Shown one piece after another: positions 36,447 to 44,768 of a DNA stretch of 64,000 bases. Under the pieces are notes generated by a model. That model was given only the letters and a program-made list of their open reading frames with translations. It was not told where the DNA came from and did no database searches. The DNA is taken from the NCBI GenBank assembly GCA_030596395.1, contig JAUVKF010000003.1:24407-88406 (forward strand). Direction: 5' to 3'. The stretch is from Chlorobiota bacterium (GTDB lineage: Bacteria; Bacteroidota; Bacteroidia; Bacteroidales; F082). The first letter of the stretch is position 1; each line of letters starts with the position of its first letter. The position numbers and the translations under genes were made by a program.

Positions 36447-38561
36447 TTATTTCTTTAATCCTTTCCTTTCCAGCATCGCATCAATCGAAGGTTTTTTTCC
36501 ACGAAACTGAACATACAATTTCATCGGATCTTCAGTTCCCCCTTTCGACAGGATATTATCGCGAAACGCTTTTGCAGTTGCTTTATCAAAAATCCCATTT
36601 TCCTTAAAAGCCTCATAAGCATCAGCATCCAAAACTTCGGCCCAGGCATAACTGTAATACCCTGATGAATAGCCTCCTGCAAAAATATGTGCAAAATAAG
36701 GGCTGCGATAGCGTACCACGATCTCAGGGATCATGTGCATATTTTCAAGCGATTTGTTTTCAAACTCCATCACATCAAAGTCCTGTTTTTCGGTAATTGT
36801 ATGCCAGTCCATATCCAGCAATGCTGCCGACATAAATTCAACCGTGGCAAAACCCTGGTTAAAATGACTTGCCTTTTTCATTTTCTGGATCAATTCATCC
36901 GGAATGGGTTCACCTGTTTCGTAATGTTTGGCATACATAGGCAATACCTGTGGATCAGCCGCCCAGTTCTCCATGATCTGAGAAGGTAGCTCAACAAAAT
37001 CGCGCGGCACGGAAGTCCCCGAAAGGGTCACATAATTACAATCGCTCAACATGCCATGTAGGGCGTGTCCAAACTCATGAAAGAGGGTTAAAGCCTCATC
37101 AAAACTCAACAATGCAGGTTTGTCGGCAGTTGGTTTGCTGAAATTACAAACAACCTGAATGACAGGCAGCACATTTTCCCCGTCCTTTTGATATTGTTTC
37201 CTAAAACTGGTCATCCATGCGCCACTGCGTTTGCTTTCGCGTGGAAAGAAATCCATATAGAGAATAGCCTGTGTTGAACCATCGGCTTCCTGTATCTCGT
37301 AGGCTACAGCATCAGGGTGATACAACGGCAAATCGGTACGTTCAACGAACTGCAAACCATATAACTTTGAGGCTACGTCAAAAACACCCTGCTTTACATT
37401 TTCAAGCTTGAAATAAGGCCGCAACACTTCATCATCAAAAGCATATTTTTCCTTTTTCAGTTTTTCAGCATAATACCACCAGTCCCAGGGTTGCAGCGTA
37501 AAATCACCTCCCGCTGCTTCAATCATTTCTTGCAATGCCACGGCTTCTTCCTTTGCAACAGGCAGTGCTGCTTCCATTAATCCGCCGATCAAATCATAAA
37601 CTTTATCGGGTGTTTTAGCCATATTGTCATCAAGCACATAAGCTGCATGATTTTCGAAGCCAAGCATTTTGGCACGCTCCAGGCGGAGGTTAACCATGTC
37701 GTTTACAATGGCTTTGTTATTATGCTCATTGTCATTGTTCCCACGATTGATATAACCTTTGAAAAGATATTCACGTAAATCACGGTTATCGGCATAGGTA
37801 ATAAATGGGATGAGACTTGGTTTATGTAAAGTAAATTCCCAATTGTCTGTAAGGCCATCCTTCTCAGCTGTTTCGGCAGCAGCAGCTATGACCGATTCAG
37901 GCAAACCCGAAAGATCATCTTTACTTTCAATTACCAGCTTAAAATTATTGGTTTCTGCAAGCTGGTTTTCACGAAACTGCAACGACAGCAGCGATAACTC
38001 TTTGTTTATTTCCCGGAACCTTTCTTTTTGATCGTCAGGCAGATTAGCTCCTCCCCTTTCAAATCTTTCATAGGCCTTTGTAAGCAACATCTCATCTTCC
38101 ACAGTAAGCTCGATATCATCTTTCTGATTATAAACTGTTTTTACCTGCTCAAATAGTTCTTCGTTCAATACAATATTGTCCCAATGGGCAGAGAGCAAAG
38201 GTGAAATATCTTTTGCGATTTTTTGCATTTCATCGCTTGTGTTGGCCGAATTTAGGTTTCCGAAGACACTGTTTATCCTTCTTAATGATTCGCCACTTTG
38301 ATCAAGGGCAACAATAGTGTTTTCAAAAGTAGGTGCATCGGGGTTGTTAACAATCGATTCTATTTCTTCTTCATGAAGCTTTATGCCTTTCTCAAACGCA
38401 GGCATATAATCATCATTTTCAATTAAGTCAAATGGAGGTACACCATACGGCGTTTCCCATTCTACAAAAAACGGGTTTTCTTTCATTTCAGATTTTTTTT
38501 GATCCTCGCATGCTGAGAGCAAGATAACAATTGCAAAAAGCGATAAGATATAATGTTTCAT
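36447..38561 (-). CDS. M3-family metallopeptidase, Dcp-like lipoprotein
   Basis: Zinc peptidase of 704 residues; lipid Cys18 (IVILLSAC). The zinc motif is His495-Glu-Phe-Gly-His499 in LFHEFGHALHGML, with the downstream acidic ligand expected in the SQIMENW region. The overall order (long helical N-terminal domain, FFPRESKRSGAW, HEFGH, VVRYRSPYFAHIFAGGYSSGYYSYAWAEVLDADA) is that of peptidyl-dipeptidase Dcp, which removes C-terminal dipeptides from oligopeptides. The lipoprotein signal predicts periplasmic or outer-membrane location. A -7-like box lies 39 bases upstream, so it is probably the first gene of a unit with the OB-fold lipoprotein. Confidence 0.93.
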   Translation of the reverse strand: MKHYILSLFAIVILLSACEDQKKSEMKENPFFVEWETPYGVPPFDLIENDDYMPAFEKGIKLHEEEIESIVNNPDAPTFENTIVALDQSGESLRRINSVFGNLNSANTSDEMQKIAKDISPLLSAHWDNIVLNEELFEQVKTVYNQKDDIELTVEDEMLLTKAYERFERGGANLPDDQKERFREINKELSLLSLQFRENQLAETNNFKLVIESKDDLSGLPESVIAAAAETAEKDGLTDNWEFTLHKPSLIPFITYADNRDLREYLFKGYINRGNNDNEHNNKAIVNDMVNLRLERAKMLGFENHAAYVLDDNMAKTPDKVYDLIGGLMEAALPVAKEEAVALQEMIEAAGGDFTLQPWDWWYYAEKLKKEKYAFDDEVLRPYFKLENVKQGVFDVASKLYGLQFVERTDLPLYHPDAVAYEIQEADGSTQAILYMDFFPRESKRSGAWMTSFRKQYQKDGENVLPVIQVVCNFSKPTADKPALLSFDEALTLFHEFGHALHGMLSDCNYVTLSGTSVPRDFVELPSQIMENWAADPQVLPMYAKHYETGEPIPDELIQKMKKASHFNQGFATVEFMSAALLDMDWHTITEKQDFDVMEFENKSLENMHMIPEIVVRYRSPYFAHIFAGGYSSGYYSYAWAEVLDADAYEAFKENGIFDKATAKAFRDNILSKGGTEDPMKLYVQFRGKKPSIDAMLERKGLKK

Positions 38562-38599
38562 CGGTTAATTATTTAATGGTTTTTGTTCCTATAAGCCGT

Positions 38600-38607
38600 C
38601 AAAAGTA
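38600..38607 (-). promoter_or_regulatory. Candidate -7 box TActTTTG
   Basis: Minus-strand TAnnTTTG match 39 bases upstream of the M3 peptidase gene. The neighbouring AAGCCGTCAAA word recurs at the S41 peptidase promoter (51213). Confidence 0.4.
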
Positions 38608-38629
38608 GTGCTTTTAAAAGATTTTTAAA

Positions 38630-38822
38630 AAACCCCGCTGAACGGGCTTTAGCTTTCATCGGGTTGAAATTAAGTTCGCAAAATATTCCCGATCCGCTAT
38701 CTCCAAGCAGATTTAACAGTTCTAAAACCCGCTGAATGAACTTTAGCTTTCAGCGGAGTGAAATACTTAAACGAAACAAATTCCGATCCGCTAACTCCAA
38801 GGCGAGTTAGCAGTTCTAAAAT
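38630..38822. repeat. Imperfect tandem duplication of a ~96-bp palindromic unit
   Basis: Two units (about 38630-38722 and 38724-38822) share CCCGCTGAA, CTTTAGCTTTCA, TTCCGATCCGCT and CTCCAAG in the same order, ending in AACAGTTCT / AGCAGTTCT. Each opens with an internal hairpin of the CGCTGAA...TTTCAGCG type, with compensating changes. The spacing contains no ORF. Confidence 0.7.
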
Positions 38823-38960
38823 AATATTTCTGGCTTTATGATTCTTATCGGACTGGCGCTAATCGCTGATGCTGTTGAATATTTTATGTCCTGAATGCCC
38901 TTGTTGTAAAATTTTAACAATTATTCACCAAAACCTGATTACTTTTCAAATCATATTTTA

Positions 38961-38968
38961 TAATTTTG
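38961..38968 (+). promoter_or_regulatory. Candidate -7 box TAatTTTG
   Basis: TAnnTTTG match 28 bases before the start of the small hypothetical gene at 38996. Confidence 0.4.
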
Positions 38969-38995
38969 AGCGTTATCAATACTTAAAGCTTAACA

Positions 38996-39328
38996 ATGAA
39001 AAAATTCTTATTTGCAACTGCATTGGGTTTTGCTGCAGCCTACTGGTTTTTCCGCCTCCCACACTCCTATGGTAAAATGTTATCAGGGTTTATCATTGCG
39101 ATTTTTGATGATGGTAATGGTGATGTCATCATAAAGATGAATAACGACAGGCATGATTTCGTTTTAAGTGACGGATTAAACCTGGACATTGATGTAAAAA
39201 AATTGCAATCCAAACTGATAGGCAAACGATCTGAAATCTGGTTTACACATCCCAAATGGCCTGTTGATACAACACCACACATTACACGATTGATTAGCGA
39301 AGGCGAATTGGTTTACAGTAAATGGTAA
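38996..39328 (+). CDS. Hypothetical protein (110 aa) with N-terminal membrane segment
   Basis: Protein of 110 residues beginning MKKFLFATALGFAAAYWFF, a signal anchor or uncleaved signal. The remainder is a small alpha/beta domain (IIKMNNDRHDFVLSDGLNLDIDVKKLQSKLIGKRSEIWFTHPKWPVDTTPHITRLISEGELVYSKW) with a conserved-looking WFTHPKWP turn. I recognise no family. A -7-like promoter supports transcription. Neighbours are the repeat spacer on one side and an EEP gene on the other, with 217 bases between. Confidence 0.5.
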   Translation: MKKFLFATALGFAAAYWFFRLPHSYGKMLSGFIIAIFDDGNGDVIIKMNNDRHDFVLSDGLNLDIDVKKLQSKLIGKRSEIWFTHPKWPVDTTPHITRLISEGELVYSKW

Positions 39329-39545
39329 CAGGCTTTTGATGTATCATAATAATACCAATCAATGATTAAATTATGCCAAACTTTAACAATAGATGCCGAT
39401 TGGTACAAGGTACGTGTTGCGAGTCAATGAGTTACGACAAACGATTTATCAGTAACCTAAACTCATCCATTTAAAACGAATTGATAATCAGCTATAAATA
39501 TTAACTTTTAATTCACACTTAGAGATAACTTATAATAACCGGGCT

Positions 39546-40505
39546 ATGCAAATTAAAGTTGGGACTTTCAACCTGAACAATCTTTTCTCCCGTTACAATT
39601 TCCGGGCGAGCCTAAGCGCAATAAAGCAAGGGGCAACAGTTGAATATACATTTGGGAATCCGGATATTTTTAAAATAAAAAAATTCCGAGGCAGATTGAT
39701 CAAACCTAAAAAGGACGCTGAAACGATTGAAATTGCAGAAAGGATCAAAGCCATGAATGTTGATATACTTGCCGTTCAGGAGGTTGAGAATATCGACATC
39801 CTTCGGCAGTTCAACAAGAAGCACCTCAGCAATATGGATTACAAATATGTAGTTCTGGTTGAAGGTAACGACCCCAGGTTTATTGATGTTGGATTGCTTT
39901 CGAAATATCCGGTGGGAGGCATCACTTCCTGGCAAGAAAAAAGGCATGCCGATGAGAACCGTAAGATCCTTAGCCGTGATTTATTACAGGTTGAAATCCT
40001 GAATCACTCACGAACCAAAAAGTTATTTACGCTATTCAACACCCATTTAAAGAGCAATTATGTTGATAACAATGCAGATGACCCTGTTGGAGAGGCGCTA
40101 AAAAACAGCACAAAAAGAAGAAAGCAGTCGGCTGTGATTGCAGAAATTATTAAAGACCAAACACGACCCAACAGCTCATTTATCCTGCTCGGGGATATGA
40201 ATGACACCACGGATGCCGAACCTCTTGAGGAATTTACCAGCGATGCCGAATTAAATTTTGTTAATGCACTAACGAACATGGTGGAAGTAGGGACTATGAA
40301 TCATACAAAATATCCACCTGACAATCATTTATGGACGCACCGATATAGCCCTTCCGCCGGTGTTTATCACTATCATTTATATGACCAGATTTGGGTTAGT
40401 AATGCCTTGGTGGATAAGCTTAACGGAGCATGGGTTGGCCGCAGAAAAAAGGTGGGAGGAAATGGCAGCGACCATGACCCGGTTTGGATTGAATTGAAGT
40501 TTTAA
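39546..40505 (+). CDS. Cytoplasmic EEP-family nuclease/phosphatase
   Basis: Metal-dependent EEP hydrolase of 319 residues without a signal peptide. Motifs in order: VGTFNLNNLFSRYNF at the N-terminus, LAVQEVENIDILRQF (metal Glu), LFNTHLKSN (catalytic His), LGDMNDTTDAEPLEEF (Asp/Asn) and GNGSDHDPVWIEL (terminal Asp-His). The insertion around residues 25-55 (basic, KIKKFRGRLIKPKK) could contact nucleic acid or a phosphoinositide-like ligand. Its closest category is the predicted endonuclease branch rather than exonuclease III, because the AP-endonuclease-specific residues are not obvious. It ends eight bases from a convergent lipoprotein gene. Confidence 0.88.
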   Translation: MQIKVGTFNLNNLFSRYNFRASLSAIKQGATVEYTFGNPDIFKIKKFRGRLIKPKKDAETIEIAERIKAMNVDILAVQEVENIDILRQFNKKHLSNMDYKYVVLVEGNDPRFIDVGLLSKYPVGGITSWQEKRHADENRKILSRDLLQVEILNHSRTKKLFTLFNTHLKSNYVDNNADDPVGEALKNSTKRRKQSAVIAEIIKDQTRPNSSFILLGDMNDTTDAEPLEEFTSDAELNFVNALTNMVEVGTMNHTKYPPDNHLWTHRYSPSAGVYHYHLYDQIWVSNALVDKLNGAWVGRRKKVGGNGSDHDPVWIELKF

Positions 40506-40513
40506 CTTTCAAA

Positions 40514-41383
40514 CTACTCTTCGAGCAGAATAAACTTGTCTTCGGTAGCATAAAACAAATTTCCCAGCGCTGGGTCATATCGCCAATAGTTATCCGATAG
40601 TTGTTCATCCGGCAGATTATCATTCAGGTATTTGTTCAACAGTAAATCGAATGTATAACCGGCATATGTTCTGCCTAAAAGGTAGGCGAAATCGTATAGG
40701 TCTGCGTGTTTTAGGGTGTCTATTTCGAATAAGTACTTGAGATCTTCGCTAAAAGCACCATAAACAAATTCCCCCTCGAGATCATCGGTTATGATATCAC
40801 TGGCAAAATAAACATCATGGTTACTTTTATCGGAGTTGATATCACTTATTTCAATCCATGAACTTATATAAGCGGCATTCAGATCATGATCATGATAATA
40901 GTATGTATTAGATATCGTAATATCATCACGTTGTGAATAATTCGCTTCTTCGATTTCGATTTGCGCAACATTGATGATAAAGGCATTTGAGTCGATATCC
41001 ATAAATTCGTTTGTAAATTCTTCGCGATAGACCAAAAAACCAAACTGTTTTAACTCATTGTACAATCCAAGCATATAATTGGCGATAAACAACGAATCAT
41101 CCACAAATTGAAGCAATTGAGAGTTTGCCATCAATACTGAGTCAAAAAGGGATTCATCCTTGATTTCAAGCGAATCCAATATTTCCTTTTTCAGGTTTTC
41201 TTTGTAAATGAACTGTGGTGAAATCAGCAAAGCACTTCTGATTGACTCATTTTTGATAAAAGTATTTGCCATTCTTCTTTCAGGGCTGCACGAGTTAAGA
41301 ACCATCCAAAGAAAAAGCAGGGACATAATTACAAAAGCAAACCCTTGAAATGAGGAATTATATGTAACCTTCACTGTTTTCAT
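40514..41383 (-). CDS. Lipoprotein of unknown function (289 aa)
   Basis: Lipoprotein with lipobox MVLNSC (Cys32) after an unusually long 19-residue polar N-region. An internal Met20 begins the hydrophobic part, but lacks positive charge, so the longer start is kept. The mature protein is acidic, rich in Asp, Tyr and Asn, with repeated 'DSLFIANYMLGLYNELKQFGFLVYREE' and 'YAYLLGRTYAGYTFDLLLNKYLN' helices. I recognise no family. A + strand TAacTTTG box overlaps its upstream region in the wrong direction. It is a single gene between convergent EEP and a two-component-propeller-like gene on the same strand. Confidence 0.55.
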   Translation of the reverse strand: MKTVKVTYNSSFQGFAFVIMSLLFLWMVLNSCSPERRMANTFIKNESIRSALLISPQFIYKENLKKEILDSLEIKDESLFDSVLMANSQLLQFVDDSLFIANYMLGLYNELKQFGFLVYREEFTNEFMDIDSNAFIINVAQIEIEEANYSQRDDITISNTYYYHDHDLNAAYISSWIEISDINSDKSNHDVYFASDIITDDLEGEFVYGAFSEDLKYLFEIDTLKHADLYDFAYLLGRTYAGYTFDLLLNKYLNDNLPDEQLSDNYWRYDPALGNLFYATEDKFILLEE

Positions 41384-41518
41384 TTACGATTATAACTTTG
41401 CACCCCGGACAATACTTCTGATTTTATCCATCCGGGACACATACACTGTGCAAAAGCAACAAACATAAATAAAACTATTTTACCGAAAAAATTTCTATTA
41501 AAATATTACAGAAATTAA

Positions 41519-42916
41519 TTAGTTGTTTACATTGAACATCGTAACGCCTGCGTTGGTCACCACCCAAACATTTCCTCTTTTATCTTCAAAAATACTTTTG
41601 ATGTGGTTGTCAGCCAGTCCGTTACCCTCTGAATAGTGAATCCAGGCATTATCATTTGTCTGTCGGTAAATGCCATTTTTCTTTGTTCCAACCCAGCACG
41701 ACATTCTCCTGTCAACAAAAATTATTTCAGCATCCCAGTCATCCTCAGGTGTATAAATATTTTCCCAGGCCTGTCCTGTAAACTGATAAAGCCTTTGGTT
41801 ACCAGCTAACCAAATCCGTCCAAACCTATCCTTTTTTATGAGGTTGTATTTTTTATCTTTTAAGCCTGAGTTCCGTGTATAAGCCAGCCACTTACCCGCT
41901 TTGAACCTTGAAACTCCCGAAGCTGAAAACGCAAGAACAACAGAGTCTGCAAACAATAGTTCATCAATTGCCCTCTTTAAATGGATATCTTTTTCGGAAA
42001 AGGCTTTCCAGCTACTACCATCAAATAAATTTAATCCGGTTGGACTGTAATTGCTATGCGTATATGCCCAGATTCGGCCAAAAGGATCCATTTTCAATAT
42101 ATGAATCGCCTTGTTGGTTAATCCATCTGTTTTATTGAAATTTGTCCACTTGCCAGAGCTATACCAGGAAACACCACGTTCGGTTGCCAGCCAGATTTCG
42201 TTATTATTTCCCTTTAATAAAGCAAATATTTTTTTTGCATCAATCTTGTCCCTTGAATATTCTTCCCAATCCTCCCCATTATAACTGTAGAGGTTATCAA
42301 GCGAACTTATCCAGATGTTTCCACTTGTATCTTCAATTATCCCGGTAAAATATCTGTCTGACCCGATTACATTGTCAAGGCTGGCACTACCGGCAATGTC
42401 AGCATTAAATTCATACCAAACCGATCCGTCAAACATATTAATCGTTCCATTAATTATCACAACACCGAGATCCTTTTTTAAATCCTGCGAATATTCCATT
42501 GTTGTCCATAGCCTTCCCTGTGTGTCTTCAAAAAAATGCTTCACCTGGTAATCTTCGTCGTCATTTATAAAGTCAATCCAATATTCCATGTTATAGAAAA
42601 AAAGACCATTTTTTGTGCTTGTCCACATATAGCCATTCCGGTCTTCATAAATTGCTTCTACCTTGCCCAAGGCTTTGGTTTTGCCTGAAGTATTTTCGAT
42701 GTGGCTTATCTTGTGCCAGGTTGTACCGGTAAAAGCATTTAATCCGCGATTTGTTCCTAACCAAACAATACCTCTTGAATCGACGAAAGTTGTGGTAATA
42801 TCATTTGATGTAAGCCCATTCGCTTTTGAATAATTGATAATTGTATCCTGACCGCTGGCCTGCCTGAGACAAGCAACAACAATCACTATCAAAAAACCTC
42901 TGAATAAAGAAAACAT
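41519..42916 (-). CDS. Two-component-regulator propeller (Reg_prop) protein without a kinase domain
   Basis: Secreted protein of 465 residues, signal peptide to ASGQ near residue 23. The whole mature chain is a propeller of Reg_prop units: VDSRGIVWLGTNRGLNAFTGTTW, EDRNGYMWTSTKNGLFFYNMEYW, EDTSGNIWISSLDNLYSYNGEDW, KMDPFGRIWAYTHSNY, KKDRFGRIWLAGNQRLYQF and EDKRGNVWVVTNAGVTMFN. In Bacteroidota these propellers usually form the sensor of hybrid two-component systems; here the frame ends after the last blade, with no transmembrane, histidine kinase or T9SS domain. It may be a free periplasmic binding protein, or the sensor module lost its downstream part. No downstream gene resembling a kinase follows. 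Confidence 0.8.
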   Translation of the reverse strand: MFSLFRGFLIVIVVACLRQASGQDTIINYSKANGLTSNDITTTFVDSRGIVWLGTNRGLNAFTGTTWHKISHIENTSGKTKALGKVEAIYEDRNGYMWTSTKNGLFFYNMEYWIDFINDDEDYQVKHFFEDTQGRLWTTMEYSQDLKKDLGVVIINGTINMFDGSVWYEFNADIAGSASLDNVIGSDRYFTGIIEDTSGNIWISSLDNLYSYNGEDWEEYSRDKIDAKKIFALLKGNNNEIWLATERGVSWYSSGKWTNFNKTDGLTNKAIHILKMDPFGRIWAYTHSNYSPTGLNLFDGSSWKAFSEKDIHLKRAIDELLFADSVVLAFSASGVSRFKAGKWLAYTRNSGLKDKKYNLIKKDRFGRIWLAGNQRLYQFTGQAWENIYTPEDDWDAEIIFVDRRMSCWVGTKKNGIYRQTNDNAWIHYSEGNGLADNHIKSIFEDKRGNVWVVTNAGVTMFNVNN

Positions 42917-43161
42917 CTCTTAATGGTTGCAATTGTATAAAATTACACAATAATCACATATTGAGGTATTTTTTATATTTTCTATCTACAAACAGGCAGG
43001 TTGAATATACAAATTGAGACCTTCTATAGTCTTTAGATCTGGAAGATCCTTATTAAGGAAAAGTATCTTCGTTTTTTGACCATTGCCGTAAGCACTCCTT
43101 TTTAGGGAAGAATTGTTTTTGTTGCCCGACTCTGCCAGGTTCTGTAAACTCTGGCAGGTCG
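42917..43161. other. Intergenic region upstream of propeller gene
   Basis: About 245 bases between the propeller gene and the OsmC terminator. It holds a small palindrome, CCTTATTAAGG, near 43051 and an inverted repeat CTGCCAG / CTGGCAG at 43133-43157 adjacent to the terminator. No promoter motif matches exactly. Confidence 0.3.
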
Positions 43162-43196
43162 TAAAAAAAGCCCGGCAACATTTAAGCTACCGGGCT
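43162..43196 (-). terminator. Rho-independent terminator of osmC-like gene
   Basis: On the minus strand, AGCCCGG...CCGGGCT (7-bp stem, 14-base loop) is followed directly by seven T residues, 20 bases after the OsmC stop codon. Confidence 0.85.
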
Positions 43197-43216
43197 ATCA
43201 TTCAGAATTTTATTTC

Positions 43217-43630
43217 CTACTCTTCTATAACTATTTCATGCGTAATTTCTGCTGCTTTATTCAGCATTTCCGTTACCCCGCAATACCTATCCTGAGAAAG
43301 ATTGATTGCTTTTTCAAGTTTGGCCATCGGAAGGTCTCTACCACGGAAAATATACCTGATGTGTATTTTATGGTAATATTTCGGATGTTCATCTGTTAAT
43401 TCCCCGTTAACCTCAACGTTAAAATAATCAGGTTTAACGCGCATCTTGGTGAGAATAGAGATTACATCCATACCTGTACATCCACCCAAAGAGGCGAGTG
43501 TTAATGGTTTAGGCTGTGGGCCGCCATTCATACCACCTACTTTTTCAGTAGCATCTATTGGAATATTAAATCCACCGACTTCCACATTGAAAGCCATTTT
43601 TCCCGTCCATTTAATATTTACTTTACCCAT
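43217..43630 (-). CDS. OsmC/Ohr-family peroxiredoxin-like protein
   Basis: Protein of 137 residues, typical for OsmC-type peroxidases that reduce organic hydroperoxides via two cysteines. Cys51 lies in LASLGGCTGMDV, the conserved first-Cys helix, and Cys117 in LSQDRYCGVTEML, the second-Cys motif. The 66-residue distance fits the family. The Arg residue near the N-terminus that assists Ohr proteins is not obvious, so it belongs to the YhfA/OsmC-like branch. It has its own -7-like promoter (TAttTTTG at 43653-43660) and a strong terminator, hence a monocistronic unit separate from the B12 operon upstream. Confidence 0.9.
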   Translation of the reverse strand: MGKVNIKWTGKMAFNVEVGGFNIPIDATEKVGGMNGGPQPKPLTLASLGGCTGMDVISILTKMRVKPDYFNVEVNGELTDEHPKYYHKIHIRYIFRGRDLPMAKLEKAINLSQDRYCGVTEMLNKAAEITHEIVIEE

Positions 43631-43652
43631 GTGTTTCTTAAATTAATTTGCG

Positions 43653-43681
43653 CAAAAATACACTTTAAAAACAATGTCAAA
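43653..43681 (-). promoter_or_regulatory. Candidate promoter of osmC-like gene
   Basis: TAttTTTG at 43653-43660 on the minus strand, with TTTG (43678-43681) 17 bases further upstream; slightly shorter than the usual 19-21 base spacing. It lies between the end of the B12 operon and the OsmC start. Confidence 0.5.
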
Positions 43682-43715
43682 TTTAAAAAATTACAAATTG
43701 TCAGATAGCTAATGT

Positions 43716-44768
43716 TTAGTAATTAAAGCCAAATGCCGCCGGAATAATACCTGCATCAATCTCACTAATATAATTGCCAGCAGCATCATAGCGGTAAACT
43801 AAACCAGATGATTGATAATCTTTCGGGTTGCCGATATAGATATTGTCATTGGAAGGGTCTACTCCTAAATAACCAAAAAACTGATTATTTTCCTGGCTGA
43901 TCAGTGGTGTTGATGGTAGCTGGTCATCATTTACTGACATTGTAAACACACCATTATTCAGGAAGTATAACTGATCTCCATTACCATTGATCTTTAATGC
44001 GGAAGGACTTGACTCCAATACATTAAATGTATAAGTGTGTAATACTTCGCCATTTGCTCCATTGATTTTCCATATAGTCGGGAGTTCTTCATTTAAATAC
44101 CCACCGGAGCATAGCACCCATAAGTTGCTGTCTTTGTCTGAAACAATGCTGTTTGGTTCAATTCCTACTTTAATGGTATCAACCAGTTTATCCGTATTGG
44201 TATCAAGCACCAGAACAACGTCATTTTTCAGCTGCTGGCCATAAGCCGAGTAATTGGCGACATATGCTTTGGCTCCGATTAGTACCATTTCTTCTGATGA
44301 CCTGTTTAGTTCAATGGTTCCTGTTACCTCAAATGTAGTTGAATTAACAATGGATATGTGATGATCGTACAGGTCGGAGATATATGCTTTTTCACTGTTT
44401 AAAATCAACATATTTCGCGGAGAAGCCAGCCCGGTTATTTTTCCGCTTAGTTTGGCATTCTTTCTTTCAATACAATAAACCACCCCCGAGTTATTAACGA
44501 CAATAAAAGCTTTGTCTTCCCACAAAGTGATGCTTTGGGCAACATCGCCCAGCGGGATTTTGTTTACTTCCGTAAATAAATTATTGATGAGTATTTTTGA
44601 CCCCGTCTCAAAGTATGACAAAGAAGCATTTGCAGCATTGAAGGTACCCTGATTAATAATAAATACACCTTTTGCCAAATCATGATCCTGTTGCTCAGGC
44701 GACTCATCTTTTTTACATGCCTGAAAGATAAACAACAGGCTAATTAACAGTACAATTAAATTTCTCAC
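43716..44768 (-). CDS. BtuG-like beta-propeller lipoprotein (YncE/DUF5074-like)
   Basis: Lipoprotein of 350 residues; lipid Cys18 (LLFIFQAC). The mature chain is a seven-bladed YncE-like propeller: GVFIINQGTFNAANASLSYFE, AQSITLWEDKAFIVVNNSGVVYCIE, PRNMLILNSEKAYISDLYDHHISIVN, SEEMVLIGAKAYVANYS, EPNSIVSDKDSNLWVLCSGGY, SPSALKINGNGDQLYFLNNGVFTMS and FFGYLGVDPSNDNIYIGNPKDYQSSGLVYRY. This is the architecture of BtuG, the surface B12-binding propeller of Bacteroides that hands cobalamin to BtuB. It is the last gene of the riboswitch-controlled operon and overlaps the TonB receptor gene by four bases. BtuG assignment is by fold, position and regulation, not by direct identity. Confidence 0.78.
   Translation of the reverse strand: MRNLIVLLISLLFIFQACKKDESPEQQDHDLAKGVFIINQGTFNAANASLSYFETGSKILINNLFTEVNKIPLGDVAQSITLWEDKAFIVVNNSGVVYCIERKNAKLSGKITGLASPRNMLILNSEKAYISDLYDHHISIVNSTTFEVTGTIELNRSSEEMVLIGAKAYVANYSAYGQQLKNDVVLVLDTNTDKLVDTIKVGIEPNSIVSDKDSNLWVLCSGGYLNEELPTIWKINGANGEVLHTYTFNVLESSPSALKINGNGDQLYFLNNGVFTMSVNDDQLPSTPLISQENNQFFGYLGVDPSNDNIYIGNPKDYQSSGLVYRYDAAGNYISEIDAGIIPAAFGFNY

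Noticed and set aside
39546..40505. Exonuclease III/AP endonuclease (xthA)
   Set aside because: General EEP motifs are present but AP-endonuclease-specific residues are not evident.
41391..41398. + strand TAacTTTG promoter
   Set aside because: No gene or RNA in that direction downstream.
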